A stretch of 27,702 nt of DNA from SIAJ01 sp036266155 (GTDB lineage: Bacteria; Planctomycetota; Planctomycetia; Gemmatales; Gemmataceae): assembly GCA_036266155.1 (NCBI GenBank), contig DATANR010000265.1, forward strand, positions 1 to 27,702, read 5' to 3'. The notes beneath the pieces were generated by a model. The model worked only from the letters and a program-made list of their open reading frames with translations. It ran no database searches and was not told where the DNA came from. Of this stretch, positions 15,938 through 22,698 are shown piece after piece; position 1 is the first letter of the stretch, and each line of letters starts with the position of its first letter. The position numbers and the translations under genes were made by a program.

Positions 15938-16596
15938 CCGCCACTGACGTCGCCGGCGAAACGCTGAGCCTGCTCCCGGAGCGCGCCATCTATTGGCCGC
16001 GCACGAAAACTCTGATCGTCGCGGACTTGCATTGGGGCAAGGAAGAAACATTCCGGGCCGGCGGCGTCCCGATTCCGCTTGGTCCCGTACACGCCGACTT
16101 GCGACGTCTCGATCGCATCATTGAAGAAACGAGCGCCGAACGCCTCCTTATCCTCGGTGACTTATGGCACGCTCGCGCCGGCATGACGCTGTCCTTGATC
16201 GGCGACCTGGAACAGTGGCGTGCCACGCACGCATCGCTCGCAATCGAGTTGATCCGCGGCAACCACGACCGCCGCGCCGGCCCGCTGCCGAACGCGTTGC
16301 ACCTCACCGTCCGCGAAGAGCCAGCCATTGAAGCGCCGTTCGTGTTCCAACATTTTCCCGTGCCGTCAGTTGCGGGGTATGTTCTCGCAGGACATGTTCA
16401 TCCCGCTGTCGTGTTGCGCGGTCCAGGAAAACAGAAGATCCGCTTGCCGTGCTTTTGGTTTGGACGGGAAGTCGGTCTGTTACCCGCATTCGGCGGCTTT
16501 ACGGGTGCCGCCGAGATCATTCCAGCTAACGGGGATCGCGTATTTGTGGCGACGGACACTGAAGTCATCGAAGTCAGTGCCTGCCGTAAGCTATGA
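15934..16596 (+). CDS. pdeM: Ligase-associated DNA damage response endonuclease PdeM
   Basis: 220 residues from a GTG start that overlaps the helicase stop (GTGA). Metallophosphoesterase motifs are in order: DLHWGKE (Asp31, His33), GDLWHAR (Asp76, His79), GNHDR (Asn110, His111, Asp112) and GHVHPA (His154, His156). These bind two metal ions for phosphodiester cleavage. The family is the fourth standard member of the ligase-associated cluster and is proposed to act as a nuclease on damaged DNA ends. The end of the gene lies 20 bases from the end of the convergent alcohol dehydrogenase gene. I see no terminator hairpin in that gap. Confidence 0.93.
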   Translation: MTATDVAGETLSLLPERAIYWPRTKTLIVADLHWGKEETFRAGGVPIPLGPVHADLRRLDRIIEETSAERLLILGDLWHARAGMTLSLIGDLEQWRATHASLAIELIRGNHDRRAGPLPNALHLTVREEPAIEAPFVFQHFPVPSVAGYVLAGHVHPAVVLRGPGKQKIRLPCFWFGREVGLLPAFGGFTGAAEIIPANGDRVFVATDTEVIEVSACRKL

Positions 16597-16616
16597 CACT
16601 GACTTCTTCGGCGAAT

Positions 16617-17786
16617 TCACGGTTTCAAAACGACCTTCACACATTCATCGCGCTGCGTAAGGAATTGCTTGTAAGCCTTCGGCGCGTCTTCCAAGTTGTA
16701 TTTGTGTGTAACTATCTGCGAAGGATTGATCTGGCCTGACTCAATTCGTTCCAAAAGCGGTTTGAAGTAACGATGCACGTGCGTTTGACCCATCTTGAAC
16801 GTTAGCCCTTTGGCAAAGGCGGCCCCCATCGGCAGCTTGTCAAGAAATCCGCCGTACACACCCGGAATGGAAACCGTGCCACCTTTGCGACACGCCAGCA
16901 TCGCTTGCCGCAGTACCATTGGCCGGTCCGTCGCCATGTAGGTCGCCACTTTCATCTGATCGTAGCGGGCGCCGAGTGTCGTGCCATGCGCCTCCAGCCC
17001 GACCGCATCGATGCACGCATCCGGTCCGCGACCGGCGGTCAGATCGTCCAGGGCTTGCAGAATGTCGTGCTCCTCCGGATCGATCACGTCCGTTGCGCCC
17101 CATTCGCGCGCCTTAGCACGCCGGCCGGCGACCGGGTCGATGCCAATCACGCGCTCCGCTCCGAGCATGGCCGAACTCTTGATGGCGAACAGTCCGACCG
17201 GTCCGCAACCCCAGACGGCAACCGTGTCGCCGCGCTGGATGTTGCAATTCTCAGCCGCCATATACCCGGTCGGGAAAATGTCGGAAAGAAACAGCACTTG
17301 CTCATCGGCCAGATGGCTCGGCACCTTGAACGGCCCGACATCGGCGAACGGTACGCGGACGAACTCCGCCTGTCCGCCCGCGTAGCCACCGTACAAGTGC
17401 GAATAGCCGAACAGCCCCGAACCGGAGTAGCCATTGGCTTTCTCAAGGAGATTGGCATTGGGGTTCGAGTTGTCGCACAACGACCACAGGTCTCTTTTGC
17501 AGAACAGGCACGCGCCACAAGCGATGGTAAAGGGAATAACGACGCGATCGCCAACCTTCAGGTTGCGCACATCGTTGCCAAGAGCGACGACTTCGCCCAT
17601 GAACTCATGGCCCAAGATATCGCCGGCCTTCATGGTGGGGATGTAGCCGTCGTAAAGGTGCAAGTCCGAACCGCAGATCGCCGTCGACGTAACGCGCACG
17701 ATGGCATCACGCGGGCTTAGAATCGCCGCGTCCGGGACGCGCTCCACGGCAACGTCCTTCTTGCCTCGCCAACAAACAGCACGCAT
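16617..17786 (-). CDS. Zinc-dependent alcohol dehydrogenase, glutathione-dependent formaldehyde dehydrogenase-like
   Basis: 389 residues, with AAGGAG eight bases before the ATG at 17786. Catalytic zinc ligands are Cys38 (TAICGSDLHLYDG) and His60-Glu61 (ILGHEFMGEV); the structural zinc is held by Cys90, Cys93, Cys96 and Cys104 (ACGACLFCKRDLWSLC). The NAD-binding motif is WGCGPVGLFAIK, and the long insertion after the structural zinc loop (about residues 105-140) and the end NLEDAPKAYKQF fit the FdhA/glutathione-independent formaldehyde-dismutase type. It oxidises an alcohol or aldehyde with NAD(P). It lies 46 bases after the DUF2892-SRPBCC gene, probably in one operon. The pairing of these two is something I recall from other soil bacteria. 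Confidence 0.9.
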   Translation of the reverse strand: MRAVCWRGKKDVAVERVPDAAILSPRDAIVRVTSTAICGSDLHLYDGYIPTMKAGDILGHEFMGEVVALGNDVRNLKVGDRVVIPFTIACGACLFCKRDLWSLCDNSNPNANLLEKANGYSGSGLFGYSHLYGGYAGGQAEFVRVPFADVGPFKVPSHLADEQVLFLSDIFPTGYMAAENCNIQRGDTVAVWGCGPVGLFAIKSSAMLGAERVIGIDPVAGRRAKAREWGATDVIDPEEHDILQALDDLTAGRGPDACIDAVGLEAHGTTLGARYDQMKVATYMATDRPMVLRQAMLACRKGGTVSIPGVYGGFLDKLPMGAAFAKGLTFKMGQTHVHRYFKPLLERIESGQINPSQIVTHKYNLEDAPKAYKQFLTQRDECVKVVLKP

Positions 17787-17832
17787 GGAAGTGGCTCCTT
17801 AAGTCGATTCTCCAGCATTAGCGACCCGCCGA

Positions 17833-18615
17833 TCACCGCTTGCCGTGCGCCTGGCCCTTGGTGGTCGGCACTTGCCCCGCTTCCAAAATCTGCTTGAGCC
17901 GGCGCAGGTCTTCCCGCACCTGCCGGTCGGGGTTCTCGCCAAAAAGCTTTGCGATCATCGTGCCGAATTTGCCGGCCGGCGGGTCATATTTCAGTTCGAC
18001 ACGTACCTCGGTGCCTAATCCCGGACCGCGGTCGCGGAAATGCACGGAGCCGGCCGAGTCGACATCAGAACCTCGGAGCGACCGCCATGCGATCAGGCTG
18101 TTCGGCGTGTCGGTAATGATTTCCGCGTCCCATTCCACTTTCATTCCCATCGGCCCGCGCGCTATCCAGTGTGACTTGCCATCACTGGTCGTATCGACGT
18201 CGATGAGGTGCATCATGAAATGGGGCAGGTTCGCGAAGTCACGCCAAAACCGGTAGACATCCGCCACGGGCTTGTTGATGGTCACCGCGTGTTCGACGCG
18301 CGTCCCGTGCCGACCGGCCACTGCCGTTCCGGGCGCCGTCGAATCGGACGTGCTGAACTTGACTGCTTGTGAAATCGGACAATTGCCCGTCATACCGCGA
18401 TAGACGAGATAGGCCCCGCCGAGAAGGGCCCACAAGCTCGGCTGTTTCTGGCTCATGCCGTAACCAACGAGTGCCGCGCCAATTGCGAGCGAACCGGCTC
18501 GCTCCGGGGCGCTGACGTTCGTATCGATGTGCGGCAGGGCATTGATCATTTTCCGTGCGGTCGATCGTTCATTGGTTGCCGACTTGGCGGCAACGGCGAG
18601 TACGGTGCTTGCCAC
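17833..18615 (-). CDS. DUF2892-SRPBCC fusion protein (cyclase/dehydrase-like)
   Basis: 260 residues from a GTG at 18615 with AAAGGAAT upstream; the longer in-frame reading starts further up with an unrelated low-complexity sequence. Residues about 35-80 are a DUF2892 module of two short hydrophobic helices (GSLAIGAALVGYGM, LWALLGGAYLVYRGMTGNCP), which resembles the membrane part of YgaP. Residues about 105-245 are an SRPBCC (polyketide cyclase/START-like) domain: VEHAVTINKPVADVYRFWRD, NLPHFMMHL, and ending LRRLKQILEAGQ. The domain has a deep hydrophobic pocket and likely binds a lipid-like ligand, with the helices anchoring it to the inner membrane. Neighbouring gene is the alcohol dehydrogenase downstream. 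The substrate is unknown. Confidence 0.87.
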   Translation of the reverse strand: MASTVLAVAAKSATNERSTARKMINALPHIDTNVSAPERAGSLAIGAALVGYGMSQKQPSLWALLGGAYLVYRGMTGNCPISQAVKFSTSDSTAPGTAVAGRHGTRVEHAVTINKPVADVYRFWRDFANLPHFMMHLIDVDTTSDGKSHWIARGPMGMKVEWDAEIITDTPNSLIAWRSLRGSDVDSAGSVHFRDRGPGLGTEVRVELKYDPPAGKFGTMIAKLFGENPDRQVREDLRRLKQILEAGQVPTTKGQAHGKR

Positions 18616-18830
18616 GGTGTTATTCCTTTTAGAGCGGGCAATAATCTGCCAACTCCGCTTCCCGGAAGCAAACGAAGTGCCGCAGATCGCAATTGGAATC
18701 ACTGTTGAGAAGTCGCGTCCTGGGGCGGCCGCCGAACCTACTCGGCCGGAGCCCGGCGGCTCGCAGAAACGTCGGTCAGTGGACTCGCGATGGGAATCCG
18801 TCACGCGTTTTGCCCCTGCGTTACCCTGCG

Positions 18831-19013
18831 TCACCGGGGCCGGGCGAGCAACCGGCGCACGGCCTCCGGCTCCGCGGGCTTGACCAGGTGGTGGTCGAAG
18901 CCGGCCTCCCGCGATCGGCGCCGATCTTCATCTTGGTCCCAGCCAGTCATCGCCACCAATACAAGGTTTTCAAGGGCGGGCTGCTGGCGAAGCCGCCGGG
19001 CCACGTCCGAGCA
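18831..19013 (-). pseudogene. Remnant of a response-regulator receiver domain (3' end only)
   Basis: The minus-strand frame from 19013 to the TGA at 18831 reads DVARRLRQQPALENLVLVAM, then TGWDQDEDRRRSREAGFDHH and LVKPAEPEAVRRLL. This is the second half of a CheY-like receiver, as found at the C-terminus of hybrid histidine kinases: the Thr of VAMTG and the Lys of LVKP are present, while the acidic pocket and the phosphorylated Asp are missing. About 60 codons remain. It has no start of its own and is overlapped, in another frame, by the 3' end of the EDYDD-family gene. It shows that part of a signalling gene was lost here. Confidence 0.8.
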
Positions 19014-19485
19014 CATCAACACCCTTTTGAACGGCCCAGTCGCGCAGCCGCCGGCCGTCATCGATCGTCGCCATGATTCGAATGGACCATAGCCAATGAA
19101 AGCGCACGCGGATATTGCAAAAAGGAATTGCAATGGACAAGTCGTCGTAGTCTTCGCCGGAAGGGTGCGTGAATTTGATCGATTGAATTCTTTCGAGTTC
19201 AAAGGGGCGCCCGTCCGCCCCTGCCTGAAGGGATTCCGATAGCCCCAGCCCACGAACCAAATACTGCGACCAAAGAGAAAAAAACAGCCAAGTGGCCAAG
19301 AAGGCGACGACCCCCACGATAAGGGCGGATGTGAACGAGATAAGCGGAGCAATTCCAAAGACGCGCATACTCGCGCTAGAAATTCCAACGCCAAACAAAC
19401 ACCCTGTGGCGACCAATGCGGGCCACGACCATCGCCAATATTGGTGATTTCGAATCACAATCGCGTCGGGGTCAGTCGGATACAT
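18970..19485 (-). CDS. EDYDD-family two-helix membrane protein, copy 3 (C-terminus altered)
   Basis: 171 residues from the ATG at 19485 (MYPTDPDAIVIRNHQYW), preceded by GAGAGAGG seven bases upstream; the start overlaps the end of copy 2 by 14 bases. Two hydrophobic segments are visible (WPALVATGCLFGVGI and ALIVGVVAFLATWLFF), followed by a beta-rich part with RIQSIKFTHPSGEDYDD, NIRVRFHWLW and RRLRDWAVQKGVDVL. The same order and the EDYDD motif occur in the two genes upstream. The last 12 residues (GRGPAASPAARP) are read from the response-regulator remnant out of frame, so the C-terminus was replaced by the rearrangement. No function known; a bacterial PH-like domain behind two helices is a guess from the shape. 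Confidence 0.75.
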   Translation of the reverse strand: MYPTDPDAIVIRNHQYWRWSWPALVATGCLFGVGISSASMRVFGIAPLISFTSALIVGVVAFLATWLFFSLWSQYLVRGLGLSESLQAGADGRPFELERIQSIKFTHPSGEDYDDLSIAIPFCNIRVRFHWLWSIRIMATIDDGRRLRDWAVQKGVDVLGRGPAASPAARP

Positions 19486-20041
19486 GCTCGCCTCTCTCAG
19501 AACGAGTTGGAGGCTCTGAAATTGGTAGACCTCGAGTTCGCGCCCAGACAGCGATCGCCACTGCGCTTTCATGTGCCGCCAGCAGATGGACCGGCCAAGC
19601 ATGCCGCAACCGGAAGGTGACCTCGGTCATGCGCTTGTTCTTGTCCCGATCATCGTAGTCCTCGCCCTCACGCGGCGCAAACTCGACGGCAAGGATGTGC
19701 TCGGGAGCGTAGGCGCGTTTGCGGCCGGCCGCGCGGATGACCTGGAGATCGTCGGCGATCCAGATGTAATTGACCGGGTTCAAGGCCGGCAAGCGATCGA
19801 GCACGAACGGGACGACAATGACAAAGAGGCCAAGAGGAATAGCGACTGCCAACGGAAGGTCGCCAACCGCCCAGTGGAGCAAGACCATCCCAAAGATGCC
19901 GCCGACGAACAACACGAACGGAATCATGCGAACGTAACCGAAGATCCAGACGCGATCCGAGCGATTGAACACTCGGAGCGGCGCTTGCGCTACCGAACCG
20001 TTGGCGATGGGATCGGGGAATTCCGCGGCCGGCTCACTCAC
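19472..20041 (-). CDS. EDYDD-family two-helix membrane protein, copy 2
   Basis: 189 residues from a GTG at 20041. It has GGAGGAG 11 bases upstream, and that site belongs to the fossil gyrB 3' end: the fossil's TGA stop overlaps this GTG as GTGA. Hydrophobic segments are MIPFVLFVGGIFGMVLL and LAVAIPLGLFVIVVPFVL. The soluble part has INYIW-like strands, PEHILAVEFAPREGEDYDD, EVTFRLRHAWPVHLLA and a helix AVAIAVWARTRG. It shares the pattern (two helices, then I-x-(E/K)-(F/Y)...EDYDD...V-x-(F/I)-R, then an alpha helix with a Trp) with the flanking copies, but overall identity is low by eye. It is translationally linked to copy 3 by a 14-base overlap. Function unknown. Confidence 0.8.
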   Translation of the reverse strand: MSEPAAEFPDPIANGSVAQAPLRVFNRSDRVWIFGYVRMIPFVLFVGGIFGMVLLHWAVGDLPLAVAIPLGLFVIVVPFVLDRLPALNPVNYIWIADDLQVIRAAGRKRAYAPEHILAVEFAPREGEDYDDRDKNKRMTEVTFRLRHAWPVHLLAAHESAVAIAVWARTRGLPISEPPTRSERGEHVSD

Positions 20042-20119
20042 ACGTCAATCTCCTCCGTCGCGACCTTGTCCGCGTTGGCCATGATTCCACGATAGCGGTG
20101 CGAGGCCTCTTTGCCGAGC
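20038..20119 (-). pseudogene. Fossil duplicate of the gyrB/parE 3' end
   Basis: 20041-20119 matches 20662-20740, the end of the intact gyrB/parE gene, over 79 bases with 5 mismatches and no gaps. It reads LGKEASHRYRGIMANADKVA then TEEIDV and a TGA stop; the intact gene has REIM and AAEEIDV with TAA. Beyond 20119 similarity ends. The fossil includes the stop and the strong GGAGGAG that serves copy 2 of the EDYDD family. It is too short to be a working gene. It is best explained as a by-product of a tandem duplication of [gyrB 3' end plus the following gene]. Confidence 0.92.
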
Positions 20120-20141
20120 GATCCGCGCAAACGCTCAAAAA

Positions 20142-20645
20142 CTACTCGCCTCTTAACGGCGGACGCAACGCGTCGTCGTTCACAAGGATTGCTACCTCGT
20201 GATCTTCGGCCCATACGCGCAACGCCTCGGCCTCTCGCAGTACCACGGTCAATCGCAGCTCCGCTCCGGTGGCCGGGCGAATTCGAACTTCACAACAGTG
20301 GACTAGCGAATCGTCATCATCGTAGTCTTCGAGCGGATCCGGGTTGTATTCGATCTTGGCCAATTCTTCTGGGGGATACCACGGACCTAAGGGCAGCACA
20401 GCAAGCCGGTCGCCCAATTCAATGACGCGGACTGACCTCCGCGCAATGAGAAAATAGCCAAATGCGCCCAGTATTACGATGAGGAAGGTGAGCCATGCTG
20501 CCGCTGTGATGGCCGGCGAAATGCGAATGCAACACCCAACGATCAAGAGGATTACGAGGACCAATCCTATGGCGGCCTCTACAAAGCGCGACCACGGAAA
20601 GTAGCGGCGGTTGCGGATTCGAATTGGCTGCTTCTCGTGCGGCAT
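20142..20645 (-). CDS. EDYDD-family two-helix membrane protein, copy 1
   Basis: 167 residues from the ATG at 20645, 13 bases after the gyrB/parE stop. Earlier in-frame codons lie inside the gyrB/parE gene and are not used as a start. Hydrophobic segments are VEAAIGLVLVILLIVGCCI and AWLTFLIVILGAFGYFLIA. The soluble part contains LGDRLAVLPLGPWYPPEELA, KIEYNPDPLEDYDDDDSLV, EVRIRPATGAELRLTVVL and AEALRVWAEDHEVAI. The EDYDD motif and the following strand-helix order place it with the two genes downstream. The protein likely sits in the inner membrane with its C-terminal domain in the cytoplasm. It is probably co-transcribed with the topoisomerase genes. Function unknown. Confidence 0.82.
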   Translation of the reverse strand: MPHEKQPIRIRNRRYFPWSRFVEAAIGLVLVILLIVGCCIRISPAITAAAWLTFLIVILGAFGYFLIARRSVRVIELGDRLAVLPLGPWYPPEELAKIEYNPDPLEDYDDDDSLVHCCEVRIRPATGAELRLTVVLREAEALRVWAEDHEVAILVNDDALRPPLRGE

Positions 20646-20658
20646 CGTGTTTGGGCCG

Positions 20659-22587
20659 TTACACGTCAATCTCCTCCGCCGCCACTTTGTCCGCGTTGGC
20701 CATGATTTCACGATAGCGGTGCGAGGCTTCTTTGCCGAGCAGGTGATCGAACGTCTCGTCGGCCTTGAGCGCGTTGTCGATCTCGACTTTGAGCAGTGTC
20801 CGGTTGCGGCGGTCCAGAGTCGTCGCCTTCAGAACCTCGGCGTCCATCTCGCCTAACCCTTTGAAGCGGCTCACTTCGAATTTGGCGTTCTGCCGAAGCT
20901 TGCTCAAAATCTCTTCCTTATGGTTGTCGTCGCGGGCCCAGTGCGTTTCCTTCCCGACTTCGATCTTGTAGAGCGGCGGAAGGGCGATGTACACGTGCCC
21001 CTTGCGGATCAGTTCGGTCATGTGCCGGAAGAAGAAATCGAGCAAGAGCGTCGAGATGTGATGCCCGTCCGCGTCGGCATCCATGAGCAGGATGATCTTG
21101 TTGTAACGCAGCCCTTCAATGTTAAATTTGTCGCCGGCCCCGGTGCCGATGGCCGTGACGAGATCGTTGAGTTCCGTGTTCTTCAACACCGTGATCGTCG
21201 CCAGGCCTTCACCGTTGAGGATCTTGCCGCGCAACGGCAGCACGGCCTGCGTCCGATTGTCGCGGCCCTGCTTCGCCGACCCGCCGGCCGAGTCACCCTC
21301 GACGATGAACAGTTCCGTCTCGTCGGTATCGGTCGCCTTGCAGTCGGCTAGCTTGCCTGGTAGATTGAGCCGGCGCGACGAGGCCGACTTGCGTTTGACG
21401 TCCGTGGCGGCCTGACGCGATGCCTCTCGGGCACGGGCAGCCATGATGATGCGGCCGACGATCTGGCCGGCCGCCGTCGCGTTGCCGTTGAGCCATGTTT
21501 CCAGGGCCGGCCGCACCCAACCCTCGACCGCGGCCGTCATTTCCGGATTGTTGAGTTTCTCCTTGGTCTGCCCCTGGAACATCGGCTCGCGCACAAAGAC
21601 GGAGAGGACGGTCACGATCCCCTCGCGGATGTCCTCGCTCGTAATTTGCAGGCCCTTGGCGTTGACCTTGTGCGTCTCCATGTAGTTGCGAATCGCCTTG
21701 CCGATGGCCCCCTTGAGGCCATTCTCGTGCGTGCCACCCGCCGCGGTGCGGATGCCATTCACGTAAGAGCGGATCACTTCTTCCGTCGATTCGGTCCATT
21801 GCAGCGCGATCTCCATCTTCGCGCTGTCATCGCGGGCGATGGTAAACGGGGCCTCCGTGACCGTCGGCTTCTGCCCCTCGGTGATGAGCCGCGTGAGAAA
21901 CTCGGGAATGCCGCCGGGATGCGTGAGGTCGTGCGTCTCGCCTTTCTTCTCGTCCTTAAACGTGATCTTCAGCCCGGAGTGGATGTACGACATCGCCTCC
22001 AGGTGTTCCTTGATCTCGTCCGCATCAAAGTGGACCGTCTTGAAGATAGTCGGATCGGGTTCGAAGTAGATGCTGGTGCCATGACCGCGGAACGGCCCGA
22101 TCTTGTGCAGCTTGTCGAGCGGCACACCCTTGCCATAAGTTTGTTCCCACTCGAACCCGTCGCGTCGGATGTTGGCGACGAGCTTCTTCGACAGCGCGTT
22201 CACGACCGACGCGCCGACGCCGTGCAAGCCGCCGGAGTAGAAGTAGCCGTCCGACTGCCCGAACTTGCCGCCGGCATGCAGGACCGTGAGCACTAACTCC
22301 AGGCCCGATTTCTTGTGCTTCGGGTGGATGTCGACCGGGATGCCGCGGCCATTGTCGGCCACGGTGACGGCATCACCCGACTTGTGCAGCGTGACCGTGA
22401 TCGCGTCGGCGTGGCCGTTCAGATATTCGTCGACGGAGTTGTCGACGATCTCCCAGATGAGATGGTGCAGCCCCTTCGCGTCGGTCGAGCCGATATACAT
22501 GCTCGGCCGCTTGCGCACGGGCTCCAGGCCCTCGAGCACCTGGATCGACGACTCGGCGGTATAACGGGGAGCGGTCGCGGTGGACAT
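20659..22587 (-). CDS. Type IIA DNA topoisomerase subunit B (GyrB/ParE-like)
   Basis: 642 residues from the ATG at 22587 (MSTATAPRYTAESSIQVLEG); the open frame extends further up, but through the palindrome. The GHKL ATPase domain has VRKRPSMYIGST, Asn50 in EIVDNSVDE, DNGRGIP (78-84) and GGLHGVGASVVNAL (119-132). The TOPRIM domain has EGDSAGGSAKQGRDN, LPLRGKILN and DADADGHH. The length of about 640 and the missing insertion fit either a short GyrB or ParE. It supplies ATP hydrolysis and metal-bound catalysis for strand passage. It is the partner of the A subunit upstream, in one operon. Which of gyrase or topoisomerase IV it is cannot be settled here. Confidence 0.95.
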   Translation of the reverse strand: MSTATAPRYTAESSIQVLEGLEPVRKRPSMYIGSTDAKGLHHLIWEIVDNSVDEYLNGHADAITVTLHKSGDAVTVADNGRGIPVDIHPKHKKSGLELVLTVLHAGGKFGQSDGYFYSGGLHGVGASVVNALSKKLVANIRRDGFEWEQTYGKGVPLDKLHKIGPFRGHGTSIYFEPDPTIFKTVHFDADEIKEHLEAMSYIHSGLKITFKDEKKGETHDLTHPGGIPEFLTRLITEGQKPTVTEAPFTIARDDSAKMEIALQWTESTEEVIRSYVNGIRTAAGGTHENGLKGAIGKAIRNYMETHKVNAKGLQITSEDIREGIVTVLSVFVREPMFQGQTKEKLNNPEMTAAVEGWVRPALETWLNGNATAAGQIVGRIIMAARAREASRQAATDVKRKSASSRRLNLPGKLADCKATDTDETELFIVEGDSAGGSAKQGRDNRTQAVLPLRGKILNGEGLATITVLKNTELNDLVTAIGTGAGDKFNIEGLRYNKIILLMDADADGHHISTLLLDFFFRHMTELIRKGHVYIALPPLYKIEVGKETHWARDDNHKEEILSKLRQNAKFEVSRFKGLGEMDAEVLKATTLDRRNRTLLKVEIDNALKADETFDHLLGKEASHRYREIMANADKVAAEEIDV

Positions 22588-22620
22588 GCAGAATTCTCGC
22601 CACGTAATGAGCTTCCTTGA

Positions 22621-22687
22621 CGAGCGGAGCCGCGTCAGCGGCCCGATAATGACCGTCATCATCGGGCCGCTGACGCGGCTCCGCTCG
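22621..22687. repeat. Large perfect palindrome between the two topoisomerase genes
   Basis: Two 27-base arms are exact inverted copies (22621-22647 and 22661-22687), beginning CGAGCGGAGC and ending GCCCGAT at the centre, around a 13-base loop that itself holds ATGAC-C-GTCAT. There is no T-run after it on the minus strand, so it does not look like an intrinsic terminator. It shares outer and inner ends with the element at 25291-25395, which suggests a dispersed palindromic repeat family. As RNA it would form a very stable hairpin in the spacer between the A and B subunit genes. Confidence 0.92.
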
Positions 22688-22698
22688 CCGATGACATC

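Noticed and set aside
10873..16596. The exonuclease-ligase-helicase-phosphoesterase set as a new defence system
   Set aside because: It is the known ligase-associated DNA damage response cluster; no phage-defence effector, toxin or sensor domain is present.
18616..18830. A gene between the DUF2892-SRPBCC start and the response-regulator remnant
   Set aside because: Frames here are short, without ribosome sites or motifs; the stretch probably holds only the SRPBCC promoter and decayed sequence.
22588..22662. Upstream extension of the GyrB/ParE-like protein by 25 residues
   Set aside because: The extension reads through the large palindrome (MTVIIGPLTRLRSSR) and is unlike the family; MSTATAPRYT at 22587 fits the expected N-terminus.
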